From Yersinia artesiana (GTDB taxonomy: Bacteria > Pseudomonadota > Gammaproteobacteria > Enterobacterales > Enterobacteriaceae): a DNA stretch of 60,742 nucleotides. Made by a program: the position numbers and the translations under genes. Positions within the stretch are counted from its first letter, which is position 1. The number at the start of each line of letters is the position of its first letter. The stretch is from the NCBI RefSeq assembly GCF_902726545.1, contig NZ_CACVAD010000030.1, positions 1 to 60,742 on the forward strand, in the 5' to 3' direction. The notes beneath the pieces are model-generated. The model was not told the origin of the DNA and did not search any database. It worked only from the letters and a program-made list of their open reading frames with translations. Shown here one piece after another: positions 31,924 to 41,917 of this stretch.

Positions 31924-33195
31924 CTAGCCAGTTTGAAGCGTCGTTTTTCCTCTCCCCAGTATGTAGGGCGGTACATAGGATTTGCGGCAAGTATCCAGAT
32001 AATCCGACCACCACTGCATCATTGCCTTTCTTGCTTCCAGATGCTCTGCTCTGTGAATATATGCCTGGCGTACGGAGTTACGTTCCTGGTGGCTCATTTG
32101 CCGTTCAACAGCATCCTGTGACCATATACTGGATTCCATAAGGGCACTGCATGCCATTGTCCTGAAACCGTGACCACAGATTTCCATTTTCGTGTCCCAG
32201 CCCATCAGGCGTAGCGCCTTGTTCACCGTATTTTCACACATGGGTTTATACGGATTATGGTCCCCGGGGAACACGAGTGCATTATCTCCTGAGATATCCT
32301 TAATCTTTTTCAAGATCGCGATCGACTGTTGTGAGAGGGGTACGATATGAGGCCTGCGCATTTTGGCACCACGACCAGAGTAACGCACTCCTTCAATAGT
32401 TTCGCGCGTGGCGGGTATTGTCCAGACCTGGTTTCCGAAATCAATTTCATGCCAGCGGGCAAAACGCAATTCACTCGAGCGAATGAACAGATGCAGTGTT
32501 AGCAGGATGGCAAGGCGAGTGAGTTCACGGCACTGCTGAAAACTCTCAATGCTCTCAAGCAGTTCAGGAAGACGCTCCAGTGGTAGAGCGGGGTAGTGTC
32601 GTTTTACTGGTGGAGCCGTCACGCCGTCAAGGTTTGCTGCCGGATTAAAATCGATTAATCCATGATGTACGGCGTAGCGCATGATATTCCGGAGATACTG
32701 CCGTGTACGGGATGCAACCTCCAGTAGCCCCTTTTCCTCAATTCCTTTTAATAAAGTGATGAAGTGTCGGGGTTTCAGTTCTGAAACTGACATTGTGCCA
32801 ATGACTGGGAAGATATGATTACTCATGCTAGCCAGCAGACGGTCGGCTGTATTTTGTGACCATTTTTTATTGCTCTTGTGCCATTCAAGTGCAACGTTTC
32901 TAAACACTTTCTTTGGCATGCGAGAACTGCGTTCGGCTGCTCGCTGCTCTGCTGGATTGATGTTCAGTACCAGCATTTTGCGAATACCTTCACGTTGACT
33001 ACGGGCGTCTGAGAGGGAGATGACTGGGTAGGCACCGAGTGCAATGCGGGATTCTTTACCTTTAATACGGTACTTGAGATACCAGTGACGTGAACCGCTT
33101 GGTTTGACCAAGAGATACAGACCGTGGGAATCGGAAATTTTAAAGGGTTTATCAGATGGTTTGAGACTGCGGATTTTGGTGTCGGTAAGAGACAT
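31924..33195 (-). CDS. int: P4-type tyrosine integrase of the island
   Basis: 423 aa. Arm-binding DUF4102 start (SLTDTKIRSLKPSDKPF, then LGAYPVISLSDARSQR), core-binding helices, and a catalytic domain with RSSELRFARW (Arg), CGHGFRTMA (His-x-x-Arg), QMSHQERNSVRQAYIHR (His and catalytic Tyr). It lies 160 bases from the tRNA-Asn repeat, the normal position for site-specific recombination into the tRNA 3' end. It looks intact. Confidence 0.95.
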   Translation of the reverse strand: MSLTDTKIRSLKPSDKPFKISDSHGLYLLVKPSGSRHWYLKYRIKGKESRIALGAYPVISLSDARSQREGIRKMLVLNINPAEQRAAERSSRMPKKVFRNVALEWHKSNKKWSQNTADRLLASMSNHIFPVIGTMSVSELKPRHFITLLKGIEEKGLLEVASRTRQYLRNIMRYAVHHGLIDFNPAANLDGVTAPPVKRHYPALPLERLPELLESIESFQQCRELTRLAILLTLHLFIRSSELRFARWHEIDFGNQVWTIPATRETIEGVRYSGRGAKMRRPHIVPLSQQSIAILKKIKDISGDNALVFPGDHNPYKPMCENTVNKALRLMGWDTKMEICGHGFRTMACSALMESSIWSQDAVERQMSHQERNSVRQAYIHRAEHLEARKAMMQWWSDYLDTCRKSYVPPYILGRGKTTLQTG

Positions 33196-33351
33196 ATGGG
33201 GTCACTCCATAATAGAACGAACCGGACCCCAGATTTGACCACCAATTTTTCCCGATGCGGAGGATAAAATCAAAATGCATCAGGAGAAGTTTTCACGCTA
33301 AGCTGTTGTATTAAAACCATACAGGCATTAATGAAGCTGCACGAAAACAAG

Positions 33352-33371
33352 AATTTGGCTCCTCTGACTGG
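33352..33371. repeat. Right attachment site within tRNA-Asn
   Basis: This is an exact copy of the repeat at 354-373. Sixteen of its bases are the 3' end of tRNA-Asn including CCA, so integration restores the tRNA. Confidence 0.93.
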
Positions 33372-33431
33372 ACTCGAACCAGTGACATACGGATTAACAG
33401 TCCGCCGTTCTACCGACTGAACTACAGAGGA
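33356..33431 (-). tRNA. tRNA-Asn (anticodon GTT)
   Basis: 76 bases on the minus strand: acceptor TCCTCTG pairs with CAGAGGA, the anticodon loop reads CTGTTAATC with GTT, the T-loop is GGTTCGAGTCC, and CCA is encoded. It is the integration target of the island; the 3' end is supplied by the right attachment repeat. Confidence 0.97.
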
Positions 33432-33628
33432 ATCGTGTGAACGGGGCGAATAATAGCGGGGTATGATGAACATGTCAAAGGGGGAAACAGTAAAAGTAGA
33501 TTGTTTGCTTACAGTTTGTGCAACTTGTTGAGATTTTTGGCTTTTCGTTCAACATTTATCCGCAAGAAAGGGTTTGATAGCCGGGAAAATGGCGGGCAGT
33601 TGTGTGAGAACTCTGCCCGCCAGGGCGC

Positions 33629-34720
33629 TTATTGTGGCGCATCCGTTAGGACAAACATGCCATACGGGTGAATTTGCAGATAATAGCTATCGCCAGGAGC
33701 GGGTTGTAATTGCGTGGCATTGACTTGTAATAGCAATGATTGGCCCTGCCAATTGACTAATACTTCATATTGCGGCCCCATATAAGCCACTTTATTGATA
33801 GTACAGCGCTGGCTTGGGTCACCTTGCTGGCTTAACGTAATGGCTTCTGGCCTGACACCGACCGTAGCTTGCTGATATCCATCAGCAAATCCTTGTGGGC
33901 GCGGAATGTGATAACCAAAAATTTCAACGCTATCACTGTTGATTCGTGCAGGGAATACGTTGGCATCACCCATAAAACTGGCCATAAAGTGAGAAGCAGG
34001 ATGGCGGTATAGCTCCTGTGGCGCACCAATTTGCATGATTTTGCCTTTATTCATCACCAAAACGGTATCAGAGACGGCAAAAGCCTCGCTTTGATCGTGC
34101 GTAACATACAGCGAAGTAATATTAAACTGCTGCTGCAATTCACGAATTTTATCGCGCATACTGCGGCGCAGGTTAGCATCCAGGTTACTGAGCGGCTCAT
34201 CAAACAGTAGCACTTTGGGTTTCAGGATAAGGGCCCGCGCCAGTGCCACACGTTGCTGTTGACCACCAGAAATCTGATCGACAAAACGATCAGCAAACCC
34301 GTCTAAATCCACCAGCACCAGCGCTTCTTTCACCCACTCGCGAATTTCATCTTTCGGCCGCCCTAGCATTTTCAAGCCATAACCAATGTTCTCGCCCAGT
34401 GACATATGTGGGAACAGGGCATAGGACTGAAACACCATACAGATATCCCGCTGCTGGATAGATCTGTCAGTGACATCTTCACCATCGATAAAAATTTGCC
34501 CGCCAGTGGGTTTTTCCAGCCCAGCGACCAACCGTAATACGGTGGTTTTACCACAGCCAGATGGCCCCAGCAGCGTGACCATTTCGCCTTTGGGGATAGC
34601 CAGATTTAAATCATCAATAACGGTATTGGTACCAAAACGCTTGGTGACATGTTTGAGTTCGACAAAATGCTTTTTATCAGACCCATGATTTTTATCAGAT
34701 TCATAGCTTTCGTTAGTCAT
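33629..34720 (-). CDS. afuC: AfuC/FbpC-type ABC ATPase
   Basis: 363 aa from the ATG at 34720; in-frame codons further upstream overlap afuB and are unlikely. Walker [10 protein letters not shown], signature [16 protein letters not shown], Walker [14 protein letters not shown], switch VTHDQSEA, then a C-terminal TOBE-type domain. It follows afuB by 25 bases. AfuABC was first called a ferric transporter, but in Actinobacillus and Citrobacter it imports sugar phosphates (glucose-6-P, fructose-6-P, sedoheptulose-7-P), which fits the adjacent uhpABC. Confidence 0.88.
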   Translation of the reverse strand: MTNESYESDKNHGSDKKHFVELKHVTKRFGTNTVIDDLNLAIPKGEMVTLLGPSGCGKTTVLRLVAGLEKPTGGQIFIDGEDVTDRSIQQRDICMVFQSYALFPHMSLGENIGYGLKMLGRPKDEIREWVKEALVLVDLDGFADRFVDQISGGQQQRVALARALILKPKVLLFDEPLSNLDANLRRSMRDKIRELQQQFNITSLYVTHDQSEAFAVSDTVLVMNKGKIMQIGAPQELYRHPASHFMASFMGDANVFPARINSDSVEIFGYHIPRPQGFADGYQQATVGVRPEAITLSQQGDPSQRCTINKVAYMGPQYEVLVNWQGQSLLLQVNATQLQPAPGDSYYLQIHPYGMFVLTDAPQ

Positions 34721-34745
34721 TATGTTAAGCCTTATCAGTGCGCCG

Positions 34746-36824
34746 TTATTCAGCATTACTGGCTTTCGAGCGGGCAATACGCGCTTCGCCAACCAGGTAA
34801 TCAAACAGGAAGATGATGGCAAGCATCACCACAATCAGAATGGAACCATAGGCAATCGCGATGCCGTATTCGCCATCTTCTACCCGGTTAAGGATGTAAG
34901 AGGTGGCGACTCGGGTGTCGGGCGTTACCAGGAAAACAATGGCACTGACGGTGGTCATCGCCCGCACAAAGCTATAAATCAGCGCCGAGAGAATCGCCGG
35001 GCGCAGTAATGGCAGCAAAATGTAAATCACGGTACGTAGCGAACCGGCCCGCAAGCTGAGTGAAGCCTCATCCAGCGATTTATCAAGTTGGCCCAGACCG
35101 GCTATCCCGGCGCGTATCCCGACGGGCACATTGCGCATCACCATTGAGATAATGACGATAGCTGCCGTACCGGTCAGGTACACCGGCGCACTGTTAAAGG
35201 CCAGAATATAGGAGACACCCGCCACAGTTCCGGGGACGGCGAAACAGAGCATGGTGCTGAATTCGATGGTTTTTTTACCACGGAATTGCTGACGTACCAC
35301 GATATAGGCAATCAGCAGACCAAAGGCGGCGGTGATAGGGGCGGCAATACCGGCGTACAACAGCGTATCGAGCAGCGAAGGCCATGCGCCATCACTGAAA
35401 CCTTGCCCAAATAACTGGTTGAAGTTATTTAGCGTCAGGGTGTAATCGACTCCCCAGTTGACGGTGAAACTGCCATAGAAAATGCTGCCGTACAGCAATA
35501 CGTTAAAGGCAATCCACACATACAGCATGGCTGTTGTGCCCCAGACTAATGAGACCGGCAAGGGCTGAACATCACCGCGCGAAGATTTACCGGAGATGGT
35601 GACGTAGGAGCGTTTGCCTATCCACATATACTGAATACAGAAGATAAACAGCGAGAACATCAGTAGGATGACACCCAGTGTCGACGCCGCCGGATAGTCA
35701 AGTTGTGCGCCGGTAATATAGAAGTAGATTTGCGTGGCGAGCACGTCAAAGTTCCCGCCTAACACCAGTGGGTTACTGAAATCAGCCAGTGATTGCACGA
35801 TGACTATCAAGAATGAGTTCGCCAGGGCCGGTTTCAATAGCGGCAGAAATACCTGCATAAAGGTCTGCCAACGGCTGGCCCGCAAGGTATAAGAGGCTTC
35901 TTCCAGCGACGGGTGAATCGTTTTTATCGCCCCATCGAGGATCATAAATGACATCGGCGTAAAGGCCAGCACTTGCGCCAACCAGATACCGGTAAAACCA
36001 TACAGCCAGTTAGTATTTGTCAGCCCAAACCAGGTGACCATTAACTCAGTGACATAGCCGGAGCGGCCCATCATCAAGGTGACACCCAATCCGACCACAA
36101 AAGGCGGGGTGACAATCGGCAAAATCGAGAAAATTCGCCCCAGCAATGCTGAGCGTTTAGCAATTCGCGTGGTGTATATGGCTAACACCATGCCAAAGAA
36201 GGTACAGCCGATACCGACCGCAACCGACAGCACAAACGAATTCCAGATAACTTGCAGAATATGCGCCTGTCCAAGGATCGCCATAAATTGCCAGGGCGCA
36301 AAAGCCCCATTTTCATCAGTAAACACCGGGATGAAAATAGCGATACTGGGAAACAGAATAAACACGGTGATCAGGGCAATAATGGTGACCAGCGAACCGA
36401 GAACAAAACGATCGCCCCCCAGCCATTCCAGGCGAGCGAGCGCCAGTGTGATGACGGCTCCCAGGGCAATAAACAAGCCAATCGTGGCAAAACCCAGCCC
36501 GCGTTGCAGCCAGGCCGAAGTGATGACCACGAATAGAGCGCAGAATAGGGCGAAACCGGCGTCAAATAGATGCCGGGTGCGGTGTTCGCGCCCTTGGGGG
36601 GAAAGCGGTCGGAAAAGCAGCACTAATGGCAAGGCAAACCATAATGTACTGATGTTCAGACTGGACCAGCCATAGGCGGCCAGTAGCTCAGAACGGCTGG
36701 CCTCAAGCAGACCATAATCCAGACTGAACGCGGGTAATAAGGCAAAAGCAGCCACGGCAAAGGCCAACCAATAGAAAATGGCATCCCGTGTCTGCGGGAG
36801 CCGCAGAGCATGTGAGTGAGTCAT
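34746..36824 (-). CDS. afuB: AfuB fused ABC permease
   Basis: 692 aa with two permease halves in one chain. Each half has an EAA-type loop, [27 protein letters not shown] in the first and [27 protein letters not shown] in the second (each quoted in part: [11 protein letters not shown] and [11 protein letters not shown] are the contacts with the ATPase). This fused layout is typical of FbpB/AfuB. It lies between afuA and afuC on one strand, with a hairpin in the afuA-afuB gap that may lower permease expression. Confidence 0.9.
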   Translation of the reverse strand: MTHSHALRLPQTRDAIFYWLAFAVAAFALLPAFSLDYGLLEASRSELLAAYGWSSLNISTLWFALPLVLLFRPLSPQGREHRTRHLFDAGFALFCALFVVITSAWLQRGLGFATIGLFIALGAVITLALARLEWLGGDRFVLGSLVTIIALITVFILFPSIAIFIPVFTDENGAFAPWQFMAILGQAHILQVIWNSFVLSVAVGIGCTFFGMVLAIYTTRIAKRSALLGRIFSILPIVTPPFVVGLGVTLMMGRSGYVTELMVTWFGLTNTNWLYGFTGIWLAQVLAFTPMSFMILDGAIKTIHPSLEEASYTLRASRWQTFMQVFLPLLKPALANSFLIVIVQSLADFSNPLVLGGNFDVLATQIYFYITGAQLDYPAASTLGVILLMFSLFIFCIQYMWIGKRSYVTISGKSSRGDVQPLPVSLVWGTTAMLYVWIAFNVLLYGSIFYGSFTVNWGVDYTLTLNNFNQLFGQGFSDGAWPSLLDTLLYAGIAAPITAAFGLLIAYIVVRQQFRGKKTIEFSTMLCFAVPGTVAGVSYILAFNSAPVYLTGTAAIVIISMVMRNVPVGIRAGIAGLGQLDKSLDEASLSLRAGSLRTVIYILLPLLRPAILSALIYSFVRAMTTVSAIVFLVTPDTRVATSYILNRVEDGEYGIAIAYGSILIVVMLAIIFLFDYLVGEARIARSKASNAE

Positions 36825-36847
36825 GGTGTTCCCCAGATCTAACCTGC

Positions 36848-36886
36848 GCCCTTGACGCGACAGCGCGGTGCTGCCACGCCAAGGGC
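36848..36886 (-). promoter_or_regulatory. Hairpin in the afuA-afuB gap
   Basis: GCCCTTGACG and CGCCAAGGGC pair at 9 of 10 positions around a 19-base GC-rich loop. Such intergenic stems often protect the binding-protein mRNA or partly terminate, giving more AfuA than AfuB. No long T-run follows. Confidence 0.5.
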
Positions 36887-36938
36887 TTGGTTATAGAAAG
36901 CGATAAGTTATTTTATGGTTCGCTTATTGTGTGGGCTG

Positions 36939-37970
36939 CTATTTGCCCATCTTGACGTCATTAACCCATTTGGTGATCAGCTTCTTACGCATCTCGGTAG
37001 CACCGTAAGTGTCCATGTCGTAATTAATCAGTTTCAGATCATCAAGTTTGAGTGAGTTAGGGGAGGTCGCCGCAGTGGTATTGGTCAGGATCTGATAGGA
37101 CTGACCTTTCTGCCATGCTAACTCTTGCGCGTCTTTTGACAGCACCCAGTCAACGAATAACTTGGCGTTATCCAGATTACGCGCACCTTTCAGAATGCTG
37201 ACACCACCAATTTCATAGCCAGAACCTTCGCAAGGCGAAATCAGTTTCAGAGGCGCACCTTTCTCTTTTTCCAGTGAGTAATCGTGCAGGAAACCAATAC
37301 CAATGGTCGTTTCGCCGCGTGCAGCGTTACGCGCTGGGGCGATGCCGGATTTGGTGTATTGCGACACGTTGGCATTGAGTTTTTTCAGGTAATCGAACGC
37401 CGCATCTTCACCCCATAATTGAGAGAAAGTGGCCAGCGCGGTGTAGGCAGTGCCCGAGCTTTGCGGGTCGGCAATCTGGATTTCACCTTTGTAGATAGGG
37501 TTGGTCAGGTCTTTCCAGCATTTAGGTTCTGGCAGACCTTTCTCTTTCAGGCGGTCAGTATTCACGCCCAGCCCTAAAATACCGATATATACCGCAGAGG
37601 AGTAGTTACCTTTGCGTTTGGCCGGATCACGGAATTGCGGCATGATTTGCGCCAAATTCGGTGAGGCGTAAGGATAAAGTAAATCCATTTCACCGGCCTG
37701 AGATTGCGGGTCCAGAGTACCGCCATACCAGACATCGGCCTGTGGGTTCTTTTTCTCTGCGTCCACTTTAGCGAGTGTGCTGCCGGAGCCATTGCGAATA
37801 AAGCTGGTTTTGACATCGTATTTTTCGCCGAACGCTTTGGCTTCTTCTTCACACATGGCATTGGTGGCGCTGCAATAAATAACCAAACGCCCTTCCGCCT
37901 GGACGACGGTGGTAAAAGCGCTCAGTGCGAGGCCTGCGGCTACCAGTGCTGAGAGAGGTAAGAGTTTCAT
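36939..37970 (-). CDS. afuA: AfuA periplasmic binding protein
   Basis: 343 aa, signal peptide (LSALVAAGLALSAFTTVVQAEG). Class II binding-protein fold: RLVIYCSATNAMCEEEAKAF, ADVWYGGTLDPQ, and IGFLHDYSLEKEKGAPLKL. The ferric-binding tyrosine pair of FbpA is not evident in the expected C-terminal place, which fits a sugar-phosphate rather than iron ligand. It is 116 bases downstream of uhpC on the same strand, so UhpA-dependent induction is likely. Confidence 0.88.
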   Translation of the reverse strand: MKLLPLSALVAAGLALSAFTTVVQAEGRLVIYCSATNAMCEEEAKAFGEKYDVKTSFIRNGSGSTLAKVDAEKKNPQADVWYGGTLDPQSQAGEMDLLYPYASPNLAQIMPQFRDPAKRKGNYSSAVYIGILGLGVNTDRLKEKGLPEPKCWKDLTNPIYKGEIQIADPQSSGTAYTALATFSQLWGEDAAFDYLKKLNANVSQYTKSGIAPARNAARGETTIGIGFLHDYSLEKEKGAPLKLISPCEGSGYEIGGVSILKGARNLDNAKLFVDWVLSKDAQELAWQKGQSYQILTNTTAATSPNSLKLDDLKLINYDMDTYGATEMRKKLITKWVNDVKMGK

Positions 37971-37985
37971 AACATTATCCTTTTT

Positions 37986-38021
37986 ATCCTTTTATGCGCC
38001 CATCACTGGGGCATAAAGGAT
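37986..38021 (-). promoter_or_regulatory. Hairpin upstream of afuA
   Basis: ATCCTTTTATGCGCCC and GGGGCATAAAGGAT form a long, nearly perfect stem with loop ATCACT between uhpC and afuA. On the minus strand A-rich sequence follows rather than T, so a terminator is doubtful; an mRNA-stability or processing element is possible. Confidence 0.5.
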
Positions 38022-38086
38022 GGTTGTTGTAGGTAGAGGTATGACTTACTTGGTTAACGTCCTTTTTTACTTAACGCATTTTTTAT

Positions 38087-39418
38087 TTAACGTACTGCTT
38101 TCAATCGATTAATGCCGGTCATTAACAGCGGCATTAATAACAACCCAACGCATGCCGACGCCAGTGTGAGCAGAGCAAAAAAACCTTGCCAGCCATAGTG
38201 TTGCAACACTTGCGCCAGCGGCCATCCCGCCAGTGCCGCACCGAGATAAGCAAATAATCCAAGAAACCCGGTGACCGTACCGGCAGCATCTTTATGGGTA
38301 TATTCGGTGGCTGCCAGGCCAATGAGCATCTGTGGTCCAAAAACAAAAAAACCAATGCTAAAAAATGTCACGGACAGTAGCGGGTAGTTATGTACCGGTG
38401 CCAGCCACAGGGCGGTCATCGTCAGAAACAGCCCCAATGCGAACAACAAAATCATCGGCGCGCGCTGACCGCGAAATAACAAATCTGATCCCCAACCGGC
38501 AAACAGCGCCCCAAATAACCCACCTAACTCAAATAGCGATAAGGTGGCATTGGCGCTGAGCAAATTGACGCCATGACTCTCCGCTAACCAAATATTGCCC
38601 CAGTCATTGAGGGCGATGCGGATCAGATAGACCAGCACATAAGAAACCCCTAATAACCAGATGGTGCGGTTGCGCAAAATGGCATCGCGAAAAATACGCC
38701 CCATCGGCATGGGGGGGCTTTGCTGCTCTTGCCACTGATCCTGTGGATCTCGCCGCCATTGGCCGATGGTCGGTAAACCTTGCTGTTGCGGCTTGTCGCA
38801 TAATTGCCAGCACAACCAAAGACCTAACACGATACCAATAGCTCCAGGCACTAACAGTGCGGCCTGCCAGCCGTAATGCGAGGCCAGAAAGGCCGATAAC
38901 AGCGGCACCGCCGCGCCGCCAATACTGATGGAGGTATTCCAACATCCCCACCAGGTTCCGCGCTCATTGCGCGAATACCAGGTACTCAGCAATTTGGCAC
39001 AAGGCGGCCATCCCCACCCTTGAAAGAAACCATTTAACGTCCAGACCACCAACAAGGCGGGCAGGGAGTGGCACAGGGTAAACACCACATTCAGTATCCC
39101 GGTCATCATCAAACCGATGCCCATGATCCAGCGTGCCTGGGTGCGGTCGCTGACAATGCCGGACACAAATTTTGAGCCGCCGTAGGCCAGATAGAACAGG
39201 GTACCCAGCAAACCGATATCTCCTTTATCCAACCCCAATTCCAGTTGCATCACTGGCATGGCGTAGTTGACACTTTTACGTGTCAGATAAAAGGCGGCAT
39301 AGCCCATCACCATGGCGACCATCAGGCGCGGTCGCCAGTAGCGGTAACGCGCATTCACCTGCTCCGGCGTCAAAGGCTCAAGGGGTAAAGTCTTTGACGA
39401 CAATGGCGATGCTGACAT
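38087..39418 (-). CDS. uhpC: UhpC glucose-6-phosphate sensor/transport-like protein
   Basis: 443 aa MFS protein of the organophosphate:phosphate antiporter family, about 12 helices. Family segments: RYWRPRLMVAMVMGYAAFY, RKSVNYAMPVM, GFFQGWGWPPCAKLLSTWYS and RGTWWGCWNTSISIGG. UhpC binds external glucose-6-P and signals through UhpB. It is third in uhpA-B-C order. No uhpT follows; afuABC takes its place. Confidence 0.93.
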   Translation of the reverse strand: MSASPLSSKTLPLEPLTPEQVNARYRYWRPRLMVAMVMGYAAFYLTRKSVNYAMPVMQLELGLDKGDIGLLGTLFYLAYGGSKFVSGIVSDRTQARWIMGIGLMMTGILNVVFTLCHSLPALLVVWTLNGFFQGWGWPPCAKLLSTWYSRNERGTWWGCWNTSISIGGAAVPLLSAFLASHYGWQAALLVPGAIGIVLGLWLCWQLCDKPQQQGLPTIGQWRRDPQDQWQEQQSPPMPMGRIFRDAILRNRTIWLLGVSYVLVYLIRIALNDWGNIWLAESHGVNLLSANATLSLFELGGLFGALFAGWGSDLLFRGQRAPMILLFALGLFLTMTALWLAPVHNYPLLSVTFFSIGFFVFGPQMLIGLAATEYTHKDAAGTVTGFLGLFAYLGAALAGWPLAQVLQHYGWQGFFALLTLASACVGLLLMPLLMTGINRLKAVR

Positions 39419-39506
39419 GGATTCCTCCGGTAATTGTGTTGAGTGTAAGGAAGGAAAAAGTAAAAGAGATGAGACAAGGTTGTAGACGCTTAGGAATAAT
39501 GCTTAG

Positions 39507-41084
39507 TTATGAAGGTTTTTGATCCCGTTCTGTGGGCGGGTTCACAGAGTCGTTAGTGCGGATATGGGTTGGCAGGTTAACCACCACGCGGGTTCCTAAG
39601 CGGCGTTGCAGTAGCCAGTCACCACCCAATGCCCGCACCCGCTCTTCAATCCCGCGTAGACCAAATCCCCCGCCTTGCGGTTGCACGGAGATCCCCATGC
39701 CGTCATCGCGCACTTCCAGGGTGATGATATTGTCGGTCAGGCGCAAACTGACCTGAATATTGCTAGCATTAGCGTGTTTATTAATGTTGTTGAGCAGTTC
39801 TTGCACCAGCCGATACAGCGTAAATACCACCACATCCTCACCGGGTGTCGCGGGCAGGGCATAATCCAATTGGAAATGAATCCCTTGCTCGGCGAAAGCA
39901 AACTCTTCCGCTAAATGGTGTAGGGCTTGATCCAGAGGCATTTCATCCAGCACCGGTGGGCGCAATTGGCGTAGCAGTTGGCGGGTGGTTTGATGGATTC
40001 GTTGCGATAAACTGCTGATTTGATTAGCCGCAGATTGAGCCGCTGGCGAGGGCGCGCAGCGGTTGACCAGCATGGCCTGAATTTGAATGGCGGTGATATT
40101 CTGGCCGATTTCATCGTGCAATTCACGGGCAATTTCTTTGCGCACATCTTCCTCGGTGCGCACTAACCGTTTCATTAATTTACGCCGGGTTTGTAACTCT
40201 TGCTCCAATTGATGGCGATAGCGGTGCAGATGTTGAGCTAACTGCTGTTGGCGGCTAATGGCAATCCCCAGTGTCAGCCCTAACAGTGCCTGAGTGGAGA
40301 GGAACAATTCCAGTTCCGCCAAATCATGGAATGCACCACTGGCCTGGCGGGTCACGGTAATCATCAGGCTGCCTAACACTGCCGCCAACACCCCGCCTTG
40401 CCAGCCAAATTTATACGCCATAAAGACATTGGGTAGAAAGACAAAAATCAGCAGTAGCCGCTCCATATTGGGAGCAATGGCTATTTGCACACAAACCCCA
40501 ATGGCAAAAATCAGCGAGCACCAAATTAGCAGTGAGGTGCGCAGCGGTGGGTCGGGCATCTGCTGCGAGAACAAGTTGCGGATATGCTGCTGTTTTAAAT
40601 ATTCATAGATTAGATAGGTGAACGGCACTAACAGAATGCCGCCGGTAAAAGTGGCAAGCAGTGTCTGGGTTAACGGCACAGGCAGCCAGAAGCCCAGTAT
40701 CAGCCCATGCAACATACTGTTACCGGTGACGGCGGCGAGCAACAGTAATAACCGCTGCCAGTAAAGAGTGTAATGGTGCCAAAAACGCTGGGTCAGTTCG
40801 GCGGGCAGTAAACTGAGGAACGGTGACAGCATAATCAACACTGTAGGCTGCAACTGTTCACTGTGCAGCCACCACAAGGCGGCACACTCGGTCAGCAGCA
40901 ACACTGACCAATAGCGGCGCGGCAGCAATATCATTAATGCCAGCCGCAGGCCTTGTGGCAGTAATAGAACGGCATGTAAACCATCATCACTCAGATAAAA
41001 ACTGATAGTCCACAGCGCCAGCCAACTCAGTGAGAAAAAAATGACCAAAAACAGCGATAGCCCCACTGAGCGCAGTTGCCACAT
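39507..41084 (-). CDS. uhpB: UhpB sensor histidine kinase
   Basis: 525 aa from the ATG at 41084, one base after the uhpA stop. An N-terminal membrane region of about eight helices (MASE1-like) is followed by a HisKA_3 box (REIARELHDEIGQNITAIQ, His phospho-acceptor) and an HATPase with EVRDDGMGISVQPQGGGFGLRGIEERV. It partners UhpC as receptor and phosphorylates UhpA. Confidence 0.93.
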   Translation of the reverse strand: MWQLRSVGLSLFLVIFFSLSWLALWTISFYLSDDGLHAVLLLPQGLRLALMILLPRRYWSVLLLTECAALWWLHSEQLQPTVLIMLSPFLSLLPAELTQRFWHHYTLYWQRLLLLLAAVTGNSMLHGLILGFWLPVPLTQTLLATFTGGILLVPFTYLIYEYLKQQHIRNLFSQQMPDPPLRTSLLIWCSLIFAIGVCVQIAIAPNMERLLLIFVFLPNVFMAYKFGWQGGVLAAVLGSLMITVTRQASGAFHDLAELELFLSTQALLGLTLGIAISRQQQLAQHLHRYRHQLEQELQTRRKLMKRLVRTEEDVRKEIARELHDEIGQNITAIQIQAMLVNRCAPSPAAQSAANQISSLSQRIHQTTRQLLRQLRPPVLDEMPLDQALHHLAEEFAFAEQGIHFQLDYALPATPGEDVVVFTLYRLVQELLNNINKHANASNIQVSLRLTDNIITLEVRDDGMGISVQPQGGGFGLRGIEERVRALGGDWLLQRRLGTRVVVNLPTHIRTNDSVNPPTERDQKPS

Positions 41085-41085
41085 G

Positions 41086-41715
41086 TCAGTTTCCAGCCAG
41101 CAACTGATGTTGCAGTGCAAAATGCACCAGCTCGACGGTGGTTTCGCAATTCAGTTTACCCAGAATATTGGCGCGATGAACATGGACGGTTTTGTGACTG
41201 AGTGACAATTGTTCGGCAATGGATTTGACGCTGATCCCATTGATCAGTAACTGGAAAATCTCTTTCTCGCGTGGCGTCAAAATCGCCAGTTGTTGCGGCT
41301 GCTGTGGCATATGGCGCAGGGCGCGCAAGGCATCGGCGCACAGATAGAGGCCGCCACCATGCACGGTTCGTAGCGCTTGCACCAATTCATCCGGGCCACA
41401 GCGCTTAGTCAGGTAGCCACTGGCACCAGCATCCATGGCACTTTGCACAAATGCGGTGGTGTCATAAATGCTCAAAATAATGGCGCGGAAATGCGGCATG
41501 TTTTGGCGCAGGCGCTTGAGCAGGCTTAGCCCGCTTTCATCCGGCATCGAAATATCCATAACAGCAACATGTACATCGGTGTTGGGTAGATTGGCCCAAG
41601 CCTCTGCCGCCGAACCATACTCACCAATAATACGAATATCTTTTTCCAGCGATAACAACTGGGCAAAACCCGAGCGGACAACAATATGGTCATCTATCAA
41701 CGCGACATTAATCAT
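41086..41715 (-). CDS. uhpA: UhpA response regulator (NarL/LuxR type)
   Basis: 209 aa. Receiver aspartate in VAVMDISMPDESG, then the LuxR helix-turn-helix (LTPREKEIFQLLINGISVKSIA, then LSHKTVHVHRANILGKL). It is first in the uhpABC series and activates sugar-phosphate uptake genes, here probably afuABC. Confidence 0.93.
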   Translation of the reverse strand: MINVALIDDHIVVRSGFAQLLSLEKDIRIIGEYGSAAEAWANLPNTDVHVAVMDISMPDESGLSLLKRLRQNMPHFRAIILSIYDTTAFVQSAMDAGASGYLTKRCGPDELVQALRTVHGGGLYLCADALRALRHMPQQPQQLAILTPREKEIFQLLINGISVKSIAEQLSLSHKTVHVHRANILGKLNCETTVELVHFALQHQLLAGN

Positions 41716-41917
41716 GATTTTTCATTATTGCGGAACATATGCTTGCATGATGCTGATCAATTATTAGCGTAGCAATAATTGTTATCAGAAATGTAAGAGG
41801 CTTAACAGATGTGGGCAAAATCTGGTGGTGAAATAGGCAGTTTCCGGTGAAAAACGCAGCGCTCCACAGGATGGATGTGGAGCGCGAAGGTGTAGTGTGA
41901 GCGGAACTCAGTGCTGG

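Larger units (their letters stand above)
354..33371. mobile_element. HPI/ICEKp1-family genomic island integrated in tRNA-Asn (about 33 kb)
   Basis: The element is bounded by identical 20-bp repeats, one inside tRNA-Asn, with a P4-type integrase directly inside the tRNA-proximal end. It also contains an AlpA-type gene, DUF2857-like and TraR-like genes, and virB1/virB2 conjugation genes, a set typical of ICEs related to the Yersinia high-pathogenicity island. No yersiniabactin synthesis genes and no complete type IV secretion or relaxase genes are present, so it is most likely a decayed ICE. Cargo comprises detoxification enzymes, a Gabija-like defence pair and a putative zinc-uptake module. 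Excision may still be possible; self-transfer looks lost. Confidence 0.9.
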
